Shown: positions 36,817-45,423 of the stretch, one piece after another
How the letters are laid out: each line of letters opens with the position of its first letter
Numbering within the stretch: the first letter of the stretch is position 1
Assembly (NCBI GenBank): GCA_947503885.1
Contig: CANNFD010000002.1
Span: 1 to 64,000, forward strand
DNA from: an uncultured Olleya sp.
Lineage (GTDB): Bacteria; Bacteroidota; Bacteroidia; Flavobacteriales; Flavobacteriaceae
Length of the DNA stretch: 64,000 nucleotides
Reading direction: 5' to 3'
The notes under the pieces: generated by a model
Databases searched by the model: none
What the model was told of the DNA's origin: nothing
Seen by the model: only the letters and a program-made list of their open reading frames with translations
Translations under genes and position numbers: made by a program

Positions 36817-37797
36817 CTAATTAGTTTTAAAACCATTAAAAGCTTTTGATTCTAACTCTTGTTTTTCATTTTCAAAAATAATATACGCTTTAAGCTCTGG
36901 GTGTTTTGATAAAAAGTAATTGGCTTTTTCAAGTCCCATTGCCTGAAAAGCTGTAGCATAACCGTCTGCCATCATACAAGTTTCTGCAATAACAGAAACA
37001 CTTAAAATATTGGTTTTTGTAGGATAGCCTGTTTTGGTATTTATAATGTGTGCGTATTTATTTCCGTTGTCGTCAATTTTAAACTTACGATATGTCCCTG
37101 AAGTCGCCATAGCCTCATTAGACAATACAACGATTTTATTAACGCTTTGTGAGCCATCAAAATTTGGGTTTTCGATACCTACAGTCCAACCTTTTTGTTT
37201 ATTTAAATTAAGACCTTTGGCGCGAAGCTCTCCTCCTACATCAACAAGGTAGTTTTTAATGTTTTTAGATTCTAAAAAATCAGCAATAACGTCAACCCCA
37301 TAACCTTTTGCAATTGCGTTAAAATCTATAAACGATTGTTCAGGTTTTTTTATTTTATCCGCCACTAAGCCTATCCTATTAAACCCTACATAACGCATTA
37401 GGCTATCTATTGTAACACTATCTAAAACTGTTTTGTTTTTTTTAGACCCAAAATTCCATGCGTTAACTAACCTCCCAATTGTTGGATCTAGCACACCCTC
37501 GGTCTCGCGATAAATTTGTTTTGAAGCCTTATAAACGGTTTTAAAATGGTCATCAATACTAATGTCTTCATTTCTATTTAATTTAGAAATATCAGAATTA
37601 GGAATATAATTAGACATCGATTGGTTGATAACATTAAACAAGCTATCAAACTGTTTGTTATAACTTTTACTATCTAAATCATAATACTGAATACTATAGC
37701 TAGTACCAAATATAGGTCCAGACACCTTAACAAACTGAGGTTCTTTTTTACATGATAATACTAATATAAGTAGTAATAAAACAGTAACTTTTTTCAT
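36817..37797 (-). CDS. apbE: FAD:protein FMN transferase
   Basis: A 326-aa lipoprotein (lipobox LVLSCKKEP, Cys16) that uses FAD to attach FMN covalently to Thr residues of flavoproteins. Signatures are 'GPIFGTSYSIQYYD', 'VDVGGELRAKGLN', 'VSVIAETCMMADGYATAFQA' and 'GTYRKF'. The nearby NqrB and NqrC each need this FMN, and both flavinylation motifs are present, so this ApbE is the likely maturation factor for the nqr complex. It follows a 125-aa gene by a single base and probably shares its transcript. Confidence 0.96.
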   Translation of the reverse strand: MKKVTVLLLLILVLSCKKEPQFVKVSGPIFGTSYSIQYYDLDSKSYNKQFDSLFNVINQSMSNYIPNSDISKLNRNEDISIDDHFKTVYKASKQIYRETEGVLDPTIGRLVNAWNFGSKKNKTVLDSVTIDSLMRYVGFNRIGLVADKIKKPEQSFIDFNAIAKGYGVDVIADFLESKNIKNYLVDVGGELRAKGLNLNKQKGWTVGIENPNFDGSQSVNKIVVLSNEAMATSGTYRKFKIDDNGNKYAHIINTKTGYPTKTNILSVSVIAETCMMADGYATAFQAMGLEKANYFLSKHPELKAYIIFENEKQELESKAFNGFKTN

Positions 37798-37798
37798 A

Positions 37799-38176
37799 TT
37801 AATTTAAATTAGTTTCAATTAACTGAATACCGTTATACTCTATCAAATACTCTTCGTTTAAATAAATTGGCAAATCTTCGCCCTTCGGGTTACCTAATCC
37901 AACACCTGCATATAAAACTTTAGCGTTATGCTCTCTTGCATGTTCCTTAAAGGATTCCATCCAAACAATATCGTAATTATTAGCATTATCTGGCAATAAA
38001 ACTGCACGGACAATAACAAAAAAATATTGTTTGTTTTTATCCATACATACAAATTGTGGATGCTTTTTAAGTTTACTATTAATTGCTATAAACTCAAAAC
38101 CACGTTTTTCTAGGTCTTTACCCACGTGATTCATTGCTAGGTTATGTAACTCTTGTTCTGAAAGTGCTTTACTCAT
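37799..38176 (-). CDS. Small conserved protein between apbE and DUF4846
   Basis: A 125-aa cytoplasmic protein ('EQELHNLAMNHVGKDLEKRG', 'FVCMDKNKQYFFVIVRAVLL', 'KVLYAGVGLGNPKGEDLPIY'). Database entries often label similar proteins 'Na(+)-translocating NADH-quinone reductase subunit F', probably by name transfer from the true neighbour; it has no ferredoxin, FAD or NAD motif, so that label should not be used. It lies 1 base before apbE, which suggests a link to the nqr module, but its role is unknown. Confidence 0.75.
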   Translation of the reverse strand: MSKALSEQELHNLAMNHVGKDLEKRGFEFIAINSKLKKHPQFVCMDKNKQYFFVIVRAVLLPDNANNYDIVWMESFKEHAREHNAKVLYAGVGLGNPKGEDLPIYLNEEYLIEYNGIQLIETNLN

Positions 38177-38191
38177 AATGCAAAAATAAAG

Positions 38192-38215
38192 TTTATTTCG
38201 CTTTCGCGGAATAAA
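38192..38215. repeat. Imperfect palindrome with the GCTTTCGCGGAA motif
   Basis: TTTATTTCGC and GCGGAATAAA form a hairpin (one wobble) with a TTTC loop in the 53-base gap between DUF4846 and the small protein gene. The 12-mer at 38200-38211 recurs at 53919-53930 on the other strand. It may be an attenuating hairpin or a dispersed flavobacterial palindrome. Confidence 0.4.
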
Positions 38216-38229
38216 AGCCGAGTAACATA

Positions 38230-39096
38230 TTACTTAAATCTTACAAATTTTGAATTAGAGAAAGTAAAATTAGATACCGGTATACCCGCATCCATTTGTA
38301 AATTGTACCATGGTGAAAGTGAAGGGTCTTCTAAATTTTTAACTAATTGAACACTTTGTGCGGGTGTATTACCTTGTATTAGTAAATACAACTTATCTCC
38401 GCTATCGTTGATAACTTGATCTGCAAGCATTACTACATGACCTGGACTACCACCTAAAATAAGCAGGTCTCCTAATTTTAAATCTTCGACATTAGTTATT
38501 GACTCTAACTCATTATAAAGTGATAATGTACCAGAATACATAAAAATTAAATTTAAGTACTTATAAAAGTTTTCTTTACTATGATTGACACTAGAAGTTT
38601 TACTAAAGGATACTTGATTACCTTTAATTAGTGGACGGTATCCATTAGCATATTGTATCCAAGAGCAATAGTGTCCAGATGTAAAATTAAAGCCAATCTC
38701 GTCTTTTCTGTTAGCATCCCAAAGGTATTCGCTTCTTATCCTAATTAACGCATCTGCACATTGCTGTAAACCATTTTCTGGAACTGTAATATCTAATATA
38801 CCAATATGTCCTTTTTGCCAATAATATTCTGAATGGTCATAATTAATAATCTTACTACTAAAAGGTTTTAATTTATAATGTCTTAGATAATCTTCAAAAG
38901 AGCCTTTTGGATAATTAACCCTTGTAAATCCCTTTGGAGGTTTTACTCTTGATGCTATTGTTAAACTGTCTTTATTTAGGTTATTATCTGTTTTAGTAAT
39001 GGCATTAACAAATTGTTTTACAGGATTAGATTTAAGCTGATATACTAACAATGATAATGTTACAATAGTTAAAACAATAAGTGCTGTTTTTTTCAT
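38230..39096 (-). CDS. DUF4846 protein
   Basis: A 288-aa protein with an N-terminal membrane segment (about 4-20), so anchored or secreted. The DUF4846 pattern is seen in 'YWQKGHIGILDITVPENGLQ', 'IRIRSEYLWDANRKDEIGF' and 'YCSWIQYANGYRPLIKG'. Function unknown; I recall no structure. It follows the nqr terminator at 39114, so it starts a separate transcript with the 125-aa gene and apbE. Ends about 53 bases before the next start. Confidence 0.8.
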   Translation of the reverse strand: MKKTALIVLTIVTLSLLVYQLKSNPVKQFVNAITKTDNNLNKDSLTIASRVKPPKGFTRVNYPKGSFEDYLRHYKLKPFSSKIINYDHSEYYWQKGHIGILDITVPENGLQQCADALIRIRSEYLWDANRKDEIGFNFTSGHYCSWIQYANGYRPLIKGNQVSFSKTSSVNHSKENFYKYLNLIFMYSGTLSLYNELESITNVEDLKLGDLLILGGSPGHVVMLADQVINDSGDKLYLLIQGNTPAQSVQLVKNLEDPSLSPWYNLQMDAGIPVSNFTFSNSKFVRFK

Positions 39097-39113
39097 ACTA
39101 GCTTATAACGAAA

Positions 39114-39139
39114 AAACCCAATACTTTCGTATTGGGTTT
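39114..39139 (-). terminator. Terminator of the nqr operon
   Basis: Perfect 11-bp stem, AAACCCAATAC against GTATTGGGTTT, with loop TTTC. On the minus strand it exits into a T run, downstream of nqrF. Confidence 0.88.
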
Positions 39140-39184
39140 AATGTCTGTAAAACAGATTTATTATAATTTTAAGAAATTTAATTT

Positions 39185-40492
39185 CTATCCTCCAAAGTCA
39201 TCAAATCTGATGTGCTCATCTGGAATACCAAAATCTTCTCCCATTTTTTGTACCGCTTGGTTCATTAATGGTGGTCCACAGAAGTATAATTCTATATCTT
39301 CTGGTGACTCATGATGACTTAAGTAATTATCAATTACACAGTTGTGTACAAATCCTACAAATCCATCACCTGGAGCGTCAATATTCTCTTTAACTTTCCA
39401 GTTATCTTCTGGTAAAGGTTCTGACAACGCTAAGTAAAACTTAAAGTTAGGGAAGTCTTTTTCTAATTGGTAAAAGTGATCTAAATAGAACAACTCACGC
39501 TTAGAACGTCCACCATACCAATACGTAACTTTACGACCAGTTTTTAAGGTTTTGAATAGGTGATATAAGTGAGAACGCATTGGTGCCATACCAGCTCCAC
39601 CACCTACATATAACATTTCAGCATCACTCTCATTAATAAAGAATTCTCCGTAAGGTCCAGAAATAATTACTTTATCACCTGGTTTTTGATTAAATATATA
39701 AGATGATGCAATACCTGGATTTACATCCATCCAACCGCCTTTAGCGCGATCAAAAGGTGGAGTTGCAATACGTACATTTAACATAATCTCACGTCCTTCT
39801 GCAGGGTAAGAAGCCATAGAGTAGGCTCTTTCTACTGTTTCAGTGTTTTTCATTACTAATGGCCAAAGCTTAAACTTATCCCATTCTGCTTGAAATTTAT
39901 CTGGTGTTTCGTGCTCTTCTGGGTGAGCAGTAATATCCATATCTTCAAACTTAACTGTACATTCAGGGATTTCAATTTGGATATATCCTCCAGCTTTGTA
40001 ACCCATATCTTCTGGAATTTCTACTACAAATTCCTTAATAAATGAAGCTACGTTATAATTACGTACTACAGTAGCTTCCCATTTTTTAATTCCAAAAACT
40101 TCTTCTGGGATGGTAATCTCCATGTCTTGTTTAACCTTTACTTGACAAGATAAACGAGCACCATGTGCTAATTCTTTTCTTGAAAAGTGAGGTGTTTCTG
40201 TTGGTAAAGCTTCTCCACCACCAGATAAAACATGACATTCACATTGGATACAAGTTCCACCTCCACCACAAGCAGATGGTAAAAATATTTTATTACTACC
40301 TAATGTAGATAATAATGTATCTCCTGAAGACACTTCAATTTCACGTTCACCATTTATTAAAATCTTTACTGGACCCGATGGTGATAATTTTTGTTTTACA
40401 AAAAGTAACAAACTTACTAATACTAATGTAATAAGTAAAAAAGCTACTACAGTTACTAATACGGTTCCTAATGTTCCTGCTGCTAAAATCAT
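39185..40492 (-). CDS. nqrF: Na+-NQR subunit F
   Basis: A 435-aa subunit that receives electrons from NADH. An N-terminal membrane helix (about 5-30) is followed by a 2Fe-2S ferredoxin domain with Cys spacing in 'SACGGGGTCIQCECHVL' and a further Cys in 'ARLSCQVKV', an FAD domain ('RAYSMASYPAE') and an NAD domain ('MLYVGGGAGMAPMRSHL', 'YFCGPPLMNQAV'). Last gene of the operon, 1 base after nqrE. It passes electrons on through the complex to ubiquinone or menaquinone while Na+ is pumped. Confidence 0.98.
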   Translation of the reverse strand: MILAAGTLGTVLVTVVAFLLITLVLVSLLLFVKQKLSPSGPVKILINGEREIEVSSGDTLLSTLGSNKIFLPSACGGGGTCIQCECHVLSGGGEALPTETPHFSRKELAHGARLSCQVKVKQDMEITIPEEVFGIKKWEATVVRNYNVASFIKEFVVEIPEDMGYKAGGYIQIEIPECTVKFEDMDITAHPEEHETPDKFQAEWDKFKLWPLVMKNTETVERAYSMASYPAEGREIMLNVRIATPPFDRAKGGWMDVNPGIASSYIFNQKPGDKVIISGPYGEFFINESDAEMLYVGGGAGMAPMRSHLYHLFKTLKTGRKVTYWYGGRSKRELFYLDHFYQLEKDFPNFKFYLALSEPLPEDNWKVKENIDAPGDGFVGFVHNCVIDNYLSHHESPEDIELYFCGPPLMNQAVQKMGEDFGIPDEHIRFDDFGG

Positions 40493-40493
40493 G

Positions 40494-41210
40494 TTACTCT
40501 ACTATTTTAGTATGGTTAGCTAATTCTTTTTTGTCTTCAGTTTTAGTTTTAATAACTTTTGCTGTAGTTTCTTCTTTAGGCGCTTCTTCATCACCACCTG
40601 TTAACATACCACCAAAACTTAAAAAACCAATCCCCATTAATCCTGTAATGATAAAAGTGATTCCTAATCCTCTTAAAGGTGCAGGTACATTACTATATCT
40701 AATTTTTTCTCTAATAGCTGCAATTGCAAGAATTGCTAAAAACCATCCGATACCTGAAGATACTCCATAGTTAAATGCTAAGCCTAAAGTTTCAATCTCT
40801 CTAGATTGCATAAATAATGACCCTCCTAAAATAGCACAGTTTACTGCAATAAGTGGTAAGAAAATACCAAGGGAGTTATATAATGATGGTGAAAATTTCT
40901 CTACCACTATCTCTACCAATTGTACCATAGTTGCAATAGTTGCAATAAACATGATAAATGATAAGAAACTTAAATCATAATCTACATATTCTGCTCCTAA
41001 CCATGACAATGCTCCTGGTTGTAAAATATATTGATCTAACAACCAGTTTAATGGTACTGTAATTGCTAATACAAATATTACTGCTGCACCTAATCCGACA
41101 GCTGTTGCTACTTTTTTAGATACTGCTAGGTATGAGCACATTCCTAAGAATACTGCAAACACCATGTTGTCTATAAAAATAGATTTGAAAAATAATTCTA
41201 AATGTTCCAT
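40494..41210 (-). CDS. nqrE: Na+-NQR subunit E
   Basis: A 238-aa membrane subunit with six hydrophobic segments. 'MEHLELFFKSIFIDNMVFAV' and 'NCAILGGSLFMQ' carry the conserved Cys pair region that binds an iron-sulfur centre with NqrD in characterised enzymes. It is about 40 residues longer than the Vibrio protein, with a charged C-terminal tail after residue 205 ('EEAPKEETTAKVIKTKTEDK'). It works with NqrD at the core of the Na+ channel. Confidence 0.97.
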   Translation of the reverse strand: MEHLELFFKSIFIDNMVFAVFLGMCSYLAVSKKVATAVGLGAAVIFVLAITVPLNWLLDQYILQPGALSWLGAEYVDYDLSFLSFIMFIATIATMVQLVEIVVEKFSPSLYNSLGIFLPLIAVNCAILGGSLFMQSREIETLGLAFNYGVSSGIGWFLAILAIAAIREKIRYSNVPAPLRGLGITFIITGLMGIGFLSFGGMLTGGDEEAPKEETTAKVIKTKTEDKKELANHTKIVE

Positions 41211-41217
41211 ATTCTTT

Positions 41218-41862
41218 TTAGTCTTCGATTAATGCTTTGTTTCTACTACGTTGTACCCAGATTATTAATCCAACAACAATTAACGCCATAGGAGGCATTA
41301 ACATAAAACCGTTGTTTTCGTAACCTAAAGCATAAACTCCTGTTTTTTCAATTGGATCTCCTAATACAGGAATACCAAATAAAGTACCTGCACCTAATAG
41401 TTCTCTGAAAAAACCAACTATTATAAGAATAACCGCATAACCTAATGCGTTTCCTATTCCGTCAAGGAAAGATCTCCATGGTTTGTTTGCTAAAGCGAAA
41501 GCTTCAAAACGTCCCATAATAATACAGTTAGTAATAATTAACCCAACAAATACTGATAATGTTTTACTTAGCTCGTAAGCAAAAGCTTTAAGTACTTGAT
41601 CGACTATAATTACTAGAGCTGCAACTACAATTAGTTGTACTATAATTCTGATTTTTGAAGGAATGATGTTACGCATTAAAGAGATAACAACGTTACCAAC
41701 TCCCATTACAAACAATACTGCAATACTCATTACTAGCGACGCTTTTAACTCTGCAGTAATTGCTAAAGCAGAACATATACCTAGTACTTGAATAGTAATT
41801 GGATTGTTATCTGCTAAAGGATCTGTTATTAACTTTGCGTCTTTTTTTGAAAGTAGTCCCAT
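41218..41862 (-). CDS. nqrD: Na+-NQR subunit D
   Basis: A 214-aa membrane subunit homologous to NqrE in fold. Hydrophobic helices alternate through the protein, with the conserved 'NPITIQVLGICSALAIT' and 'TNCIIMGRFEAFA' segments; their cysteines are those of the shared NqrD/E iron centre. The end carries 'MLMPPMALIVVGLIIWVQRS'. The gene ends 7 bases before nqrE. Confidence 0.97.
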   Translation of the reverse strand: MGLLSKKDAKLITDPLADNNPITIQVLGICSALAITAELKASLVMSIAVLFVMGVGNVVISLMRNIIPSKIRIIVQLIVVAALVIIVDQVLKAFAYELSKTLSVFVGLIITNCIIMGRFEAFALANKPWRSFLDGIGNALGYAVILIIVGFFRELLGAGTLFGIPVLGDPIEKTGVYALGYENNGFMLMPPMALIVVGLIIWVQRSRNKALIED

Positions 41863-41864
41863 AA

Positions 41865-42665
41865 TTAATTGCTAGCTGGTTTTTTTAAATTCTCGAAATA
41901 TCCTAGGTATAACTTTAAATCGTTTTTGATCATTGCAGCTACACCATCTCCTGTAATTGTTGCTCCTGCTAAGGCATCAACTTTAAAATCGTCTTTTCTT
42001 AAGTTTGTTGGATCATTATTTCCTTTTGCTACTGCAATACCTTTAAAGGCACCTGTGTCGCTTAGTAAATGTTCTCCTTCAAAATCATCTATAAAATAAC
42101 GTTGTTTGATATTAGCTCCAAGTCCAGGTGTCTCTGCAGCGTGATCAAAAAACGCACCTCTTACAACCATATCCTTATCTAAAGCAACGTATCCCCAAAT
42201 AGCATCCCATAAGCCTTTTCCTCTTATTGGTGCTACGTAGACAGCTTGGTTATCTTTTTCTCCAACAAATAATGGAAGTAAACGAGATTGTCCAGCTTTA
42301 GCGTTTGCCTGTTGTTTTTTAATATCAATTAAGTATGGTTCTTGATTGTATTCCGCCATGTACTGTTCTCTAGTCATAGTTTTTACAATTTTACCATCTT
42401 TATATTCTAACACTAATTGCTCTTTAACGTTAGCTTTAAAAGCTTCTGCTACTTTATTTTTTGCAATAAAAGTAATGTCTCCTTTTCCTTCATTATCGTT
42501 AACACCAAAAGCATACAAGATGTTTTGTTGCATTTCCATTCTTTCATTTTCAACAATTTTTGGCTTTAATGTCGATGCAGTAAAAGCTAACAAAGAGCCT
42601 ACTACTAACACCATTGCAATTGCAAAAATGATTGTATATGAGTTTTTTTCTGTATTGACTGCCAT
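41865..42665 (-). CDS. nqrC: Na+-NQR subunit C
   Basis: A 266-aa periplasm-facing subunit with a single N-terminal membrane helix (about 10-30) and an FMN-binding domain. The flavinylation motif is 'DALAGATITGDG' with Thr236 as the likely FMN-bearing residue. The usual S in SGAT is Ala here, though the key Thr is kept. 'HAAETPGLGANI' is also typical. It needs ApbE, encoded downstream at 36817. Confidence 0.97.
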   Translation of the reverse strand: MAVNTEKNSYTIIFAIAMVLVVGSLLAFTASTLKPKIVENERMEMQQNILYAFGVNDNEGKGDITFIAKNKVAEAFKANVKEQLVLEYKDGKIVKTMTREQYMAEYNQEPYLIDIKKQQANAKAGQSRLLPLFVGEKDNQAVYVAPIRGKGLWDAIWGYVALDKDMVVRGAFFDHAAETPGLGANIKQRYFIDDFEGEHLLSDTGAFKGIAVAKGNNDPTNLRKDDFKVDALAGATITGDGVAAMIKNDLKLYLGYFENLKKPASN

Positions 42666-42667
42666 AA

Positions 42668-43909
42668 TTAAGCTGTTTTAACTTTTAAACGTTTCTTTCT
42701 TCGTTTTACATTACCTTGTACTACGTAATGGTCAATAGTAGGTGCAAAGACATTCATTAGTAAAATGGCTAACATTACTCCTTCTGGGTATGCTGGATTA
42801 AATACACGAATCATAATTGAAATAAATCCTATTAAAAATCCATAAATCCATTTTCCTTTGTTAGTCTGTGAAGCTGTTACAGGGTCTGTTGCCATGTAAA
42901 CTGTACCAAAAGCAAAACCTCCAATTAATAAATGAATCCAGAAATCTGTACTCATTAAACCGTAAAATTTACTTGATTCTGAAATCCAACCAGCATCTGC
43001 AACACCGTTAAATATTAATCCCATTACTATGGCCCCAATAACTGATGATAACATTATCCTCCAACTTCCTACTTTAGTAAACACTAAAAATAATCCTCCT
43101 AAAAGAATCAGTAGTGTAGAGGTTTCTCCAACTGATCCTGGAATAAACCCGAAAAAGGCATTCCATAAATCTCCTGCAGAGTCTAACATATTTGAGTTGT
43201 TTTGTGCTAGACTACCTAAAATAGTCTCACCAGAAAGTGCATCTGGTGTCGCCCCTTCTGCAAGGTTTTGAACACGTGGATCTGCTCCGTGAACCCATAC
43301 TTTATCTCCTGACATCCAAGTTGGATAAGCAAAGAATAAAAAGGCACGAATTGTTAATGCTGGGTTTAGAATGTTCATTCCTGTTCCTCCAAACACTTCT
43401 TTTCCTATTACTACTCCAAAAATAACTGCTACCGCTAACATCCATAATGGAATATCTACTGGTACAATTAATGGCACTAACATACCTGTTACTAAGTAGC
43501 CTTCTTCTACTTCGTGACCTTTAATTACAGCAAAAATAAATTCTACAATAAGTCCTACTCCGTAGGATACTATTACTAAAGGTAAAACTGACCAAGCACC
43601 AACAACAAAGTTATCCCATGTTAAAAAGTTTCCTAATAAAGAAACTTCTCTAGTGACACCCGCTAATGCATCTATAGCAGCATAATGCTGGTAACCTGCG
43701 TTAAAAATACCAAAAATTAAACATGGCACTAAAGCCATAATTACAACATTCATGGTACGTTTTAAATCGTCTGCTGCCTTAATATGTGTTCCACCGTGAG
43801 TGGTTTCATTTGGCAGGTATAAAAAAGTATGTATTGCATTAAATGCTGGAGCCATTTTGGTCCCTTTATACTTTTCTTTTAAATTATGTAAATTACTTTT
43901 TAAGCCCAT
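42668..43909 (-). CDS. nqrB: Na+-NQR subunit B
   Basis: A 413-aa membrane subunit with about ten helices that binds riboflavin and carries covalent FMN. The flavinylation motif is 'DALSGETILGSL' with Thr229 as the expected attachment residue; the common form is SGAT, so this is a Glu variant. 'GGTGMNILNPALTIRAFLFF' and the 'MATDPVTASQTNKGKW' segment are conserved. It overlaps nqrA by 1 base and ends 2 bases before nqrC, so translation is coupled. Confidence 0.97.
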   Translation of the reverse strand: MGLKSNLHNLKEKYKGTKMAPAFNAIHTFLYLPNETTHGGTHIKAADDLKRTMNVVIMALVPCLIFGIFNAGYQHYAAIDALAGVTREVSLLGNFLTWDNFVVGAWSVLPLVIVSYGVGLIVEFIFAVIKGHEVEEGYLVTGMLVPLIVPVDIPLWMLAVAVIFGVVIGKEVFGGTGMNILNPALTIRAFLFFAYPTWMSGDKVWVHGADPRVQNLAEGATPDALSGETILGSLAQNNSNMLDSAGDLWNAFFGFIPGSVGETSTLLILLGGLFLVFTKVGSWRIMLSSVIGAIVMGLIFNGVADAGWISESSKFYGLMSTDFWIHLLIGGFAFGTVYMATDPVTASQTNKGKWIYGFLIGFISIMIRVFNPAYPEGVMLAILLMNVFAPTIDHYVVQGNVKRRKKRLKVKTA

Positions 43910-45264
43910 TATCCTATCTCTTTAAGCATTAAGTCTAATCCTTCTCTAATTATCTTTTGGTGTGGTTGTTTAGATACACAAACAAATTCTGTTAAAGCAA
44001 AATCTTCTGGTGCAACTTCATACATACCTAAAGCCTCCATTTCGTCTAAATCTTTATACAAACAAGCTTTTAAAATTTGCATTGGAAAGATATCAAAAGG
44101 AAAAACCTCCTCGTAAGTTCCTGTAGTAACAAAGTTTCTATGCTCTCCGTTTGTATTTGTATTTAAATCGTACTTTTTACTTGGTGATAACCAAGAAAAA
44201 GTTAATGCTCTTGAAGTTGATAATTTATTAAATATTGGCTTATTCCATCCAAAAAACTCATAATCATCACCTTCTGGGATTACTGTAATTGTATTACTAT
44301 AATAATCTAAAAAACCATCTGGTTTAACTTGATTACCAGTCAATACGTTTCCAGAAATAATACGATCATTGCTGTCTTTATCTACACCATTATCGTAAAC
44401 CATAGTTGCGATTTCGCTTCCTAATTTAGTTTTAAAATAACGAGGTTTTTTAACTGACGATCCAACTAAAGCAACAATACGCTCTGCATTAAATTGTCCT
44501 GTTAACAACAACTCACCCATAATAACAAGGTCTTGAGCATTTACTGTCCAAACAACCTCTCCTTTATTTACTGGGTCTATTTTATTAATTTGGGTACCAA
44601 CATTTCCTGATGGGTGTGGACCTGACACTTTATGCAAAGTAATATCCGATAATCCAGCTAATGGTGAGTTACCATTTTTAGCAACACTAACATGTACTTT
44701 ACCGTCTGTCAACTTACTTAACGCAGTAACAGCAGCTTGCAACTCAGCCTCCTTCCCTTTCAGGACATAATCTAAGTCTGCAACTAAAGGCGCACTAGCG
44801 TAAGCTGATATAAATATAGCTTTAGGCATGTTTGCTGGATTTGCAATAACATCGTAAGGACGTTGTTTTACAAATGCCCAACATCCTGACTCTAGTAATC
44901 TTGCTTTAATGTCTTCCGCTTTAGCCGAATTTACATCTAGCTTACCAAAATCATGAAATGATTGCTCTTTGTCTGCTTGAATTTTTACTGAAAGTATTCT
45001 TCTTTTTTCACCACGAGCAATCTCTATAATCTGTCCAGAGACAGGAGATACAAATTTTACAGCTTCGTTAGACTTGTCGTAAAAAACAGGTTGCCCAGCT
45101 TTTACTTTATCGCCTTCCTTAGCAGTTAATTTTGGTGTTACTTGATGAAAATCCGCTGGTCTTATTGAATAGAAATTGCTAACAATAGCGTTTTCGGTAG
45201 CCTTTTCGGCTTCACCTACTAATTTAATATCCAGACCTTTTTTAATCTTAATGTCGTTTGACAT
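43909..45264 (-). CDS. nqrA: Na+-NQR subunit A
   Basis: A 451-aa peripheral subunit on the cytoplasmic side that takes part in quinone binding. The family start 'IKIKKGLDIKLVGEAEKA' and 'RPADFHQVTPKLTAKEGDKV' are typical; a Gly-rich biotinyl/lipoyl-like loop is near 'VSPVSGQIIEIARGEKR' and the Rnf-type domain follows. First gene of nqrABCDEF, with a -7 box about 60 bases upstream. The set is complete and in the usual order, so the complex is functional in principle. Confidence 0.98.
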   Translation of the reverse strand: MSNDIKIKKGLDIKLVGEAEKATENAIVSNFYSIRPADFHQVTPKLTAKEGDKVKAGQPVFYDKSNEAVKFVSPVSGQIIEIARGEKRRILSVKIQADKEQSFHDFGKLDVNSAKAEDIKARLLESGCWAFVKQRPYDVIANPANMPKAIFISAYASAPLVADLDYVLKGKEAELQAAVTALSKLTDGKVHVSVAKNGNSPLAGLSDITLHKVSGPHPSGNVGTQINKIDPVNKGEVVWTVNAQDLVIMGELLLTGQFNAERIVALVGSSVKKPRYFKTKLGSEIATMVYDNGVDKDSNDRIISGNVLTGNQVKPDGFLDYYSNTITVIPEGDDYEFFGWNKPIFNKLSTSRALTFSWLSPSKKYDLNTNTNGEHRNFVTTGTYEEVFPFDIFPMQILKACLYKDLDEMEALGMYEVAPEDFALTEFVCVSKQPHQKIIREGLDLMLKEIG

Positions 45265-45325
45265 ATTATAAATCTATTTGTTAATAGTTATACTGATTCT
45301 GATTTTTATAGGCTTAAAAATCCGT

Positions 45326-45333
45326 GCAAATTT
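45326..45333 (-). promoter_or_regulatory. Promoter -7 box for the nqr operon
   Basis: On the minus strand this reads TAAATTTG, fitting TAnnTTTG, 61 bases upstream of nqrA. Confidence 0.45.
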
Positions 45334-45395
45334 AATAATAATTAGGTAATTAACTCACAAATAATGTAGAAAAACTTTTAGGCACAGATTTTGTT

Positions 45396-45403
45396 TATCT
45401 TTG
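45396..45403 (+). promoter_or_regulatory. Promoter -7 box for the T9SS plug-protein gene
   Basis: TATCTTTG fits TAnnTTTG and lies 20 bases before the ATG at 45424. Confidence 0.5.
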
Positions 45404-45423
45404 GGGTATAAAACTACCTGTAA

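Noticed and set aside
37799-38176. Label 'NADH-quinone reductase subunit F' for the 125-aa protein
   Set aside because: No iron-sulfur, FAD or NAD motif; the true NqrF is at 39185-40492. The label is probably name transfer.
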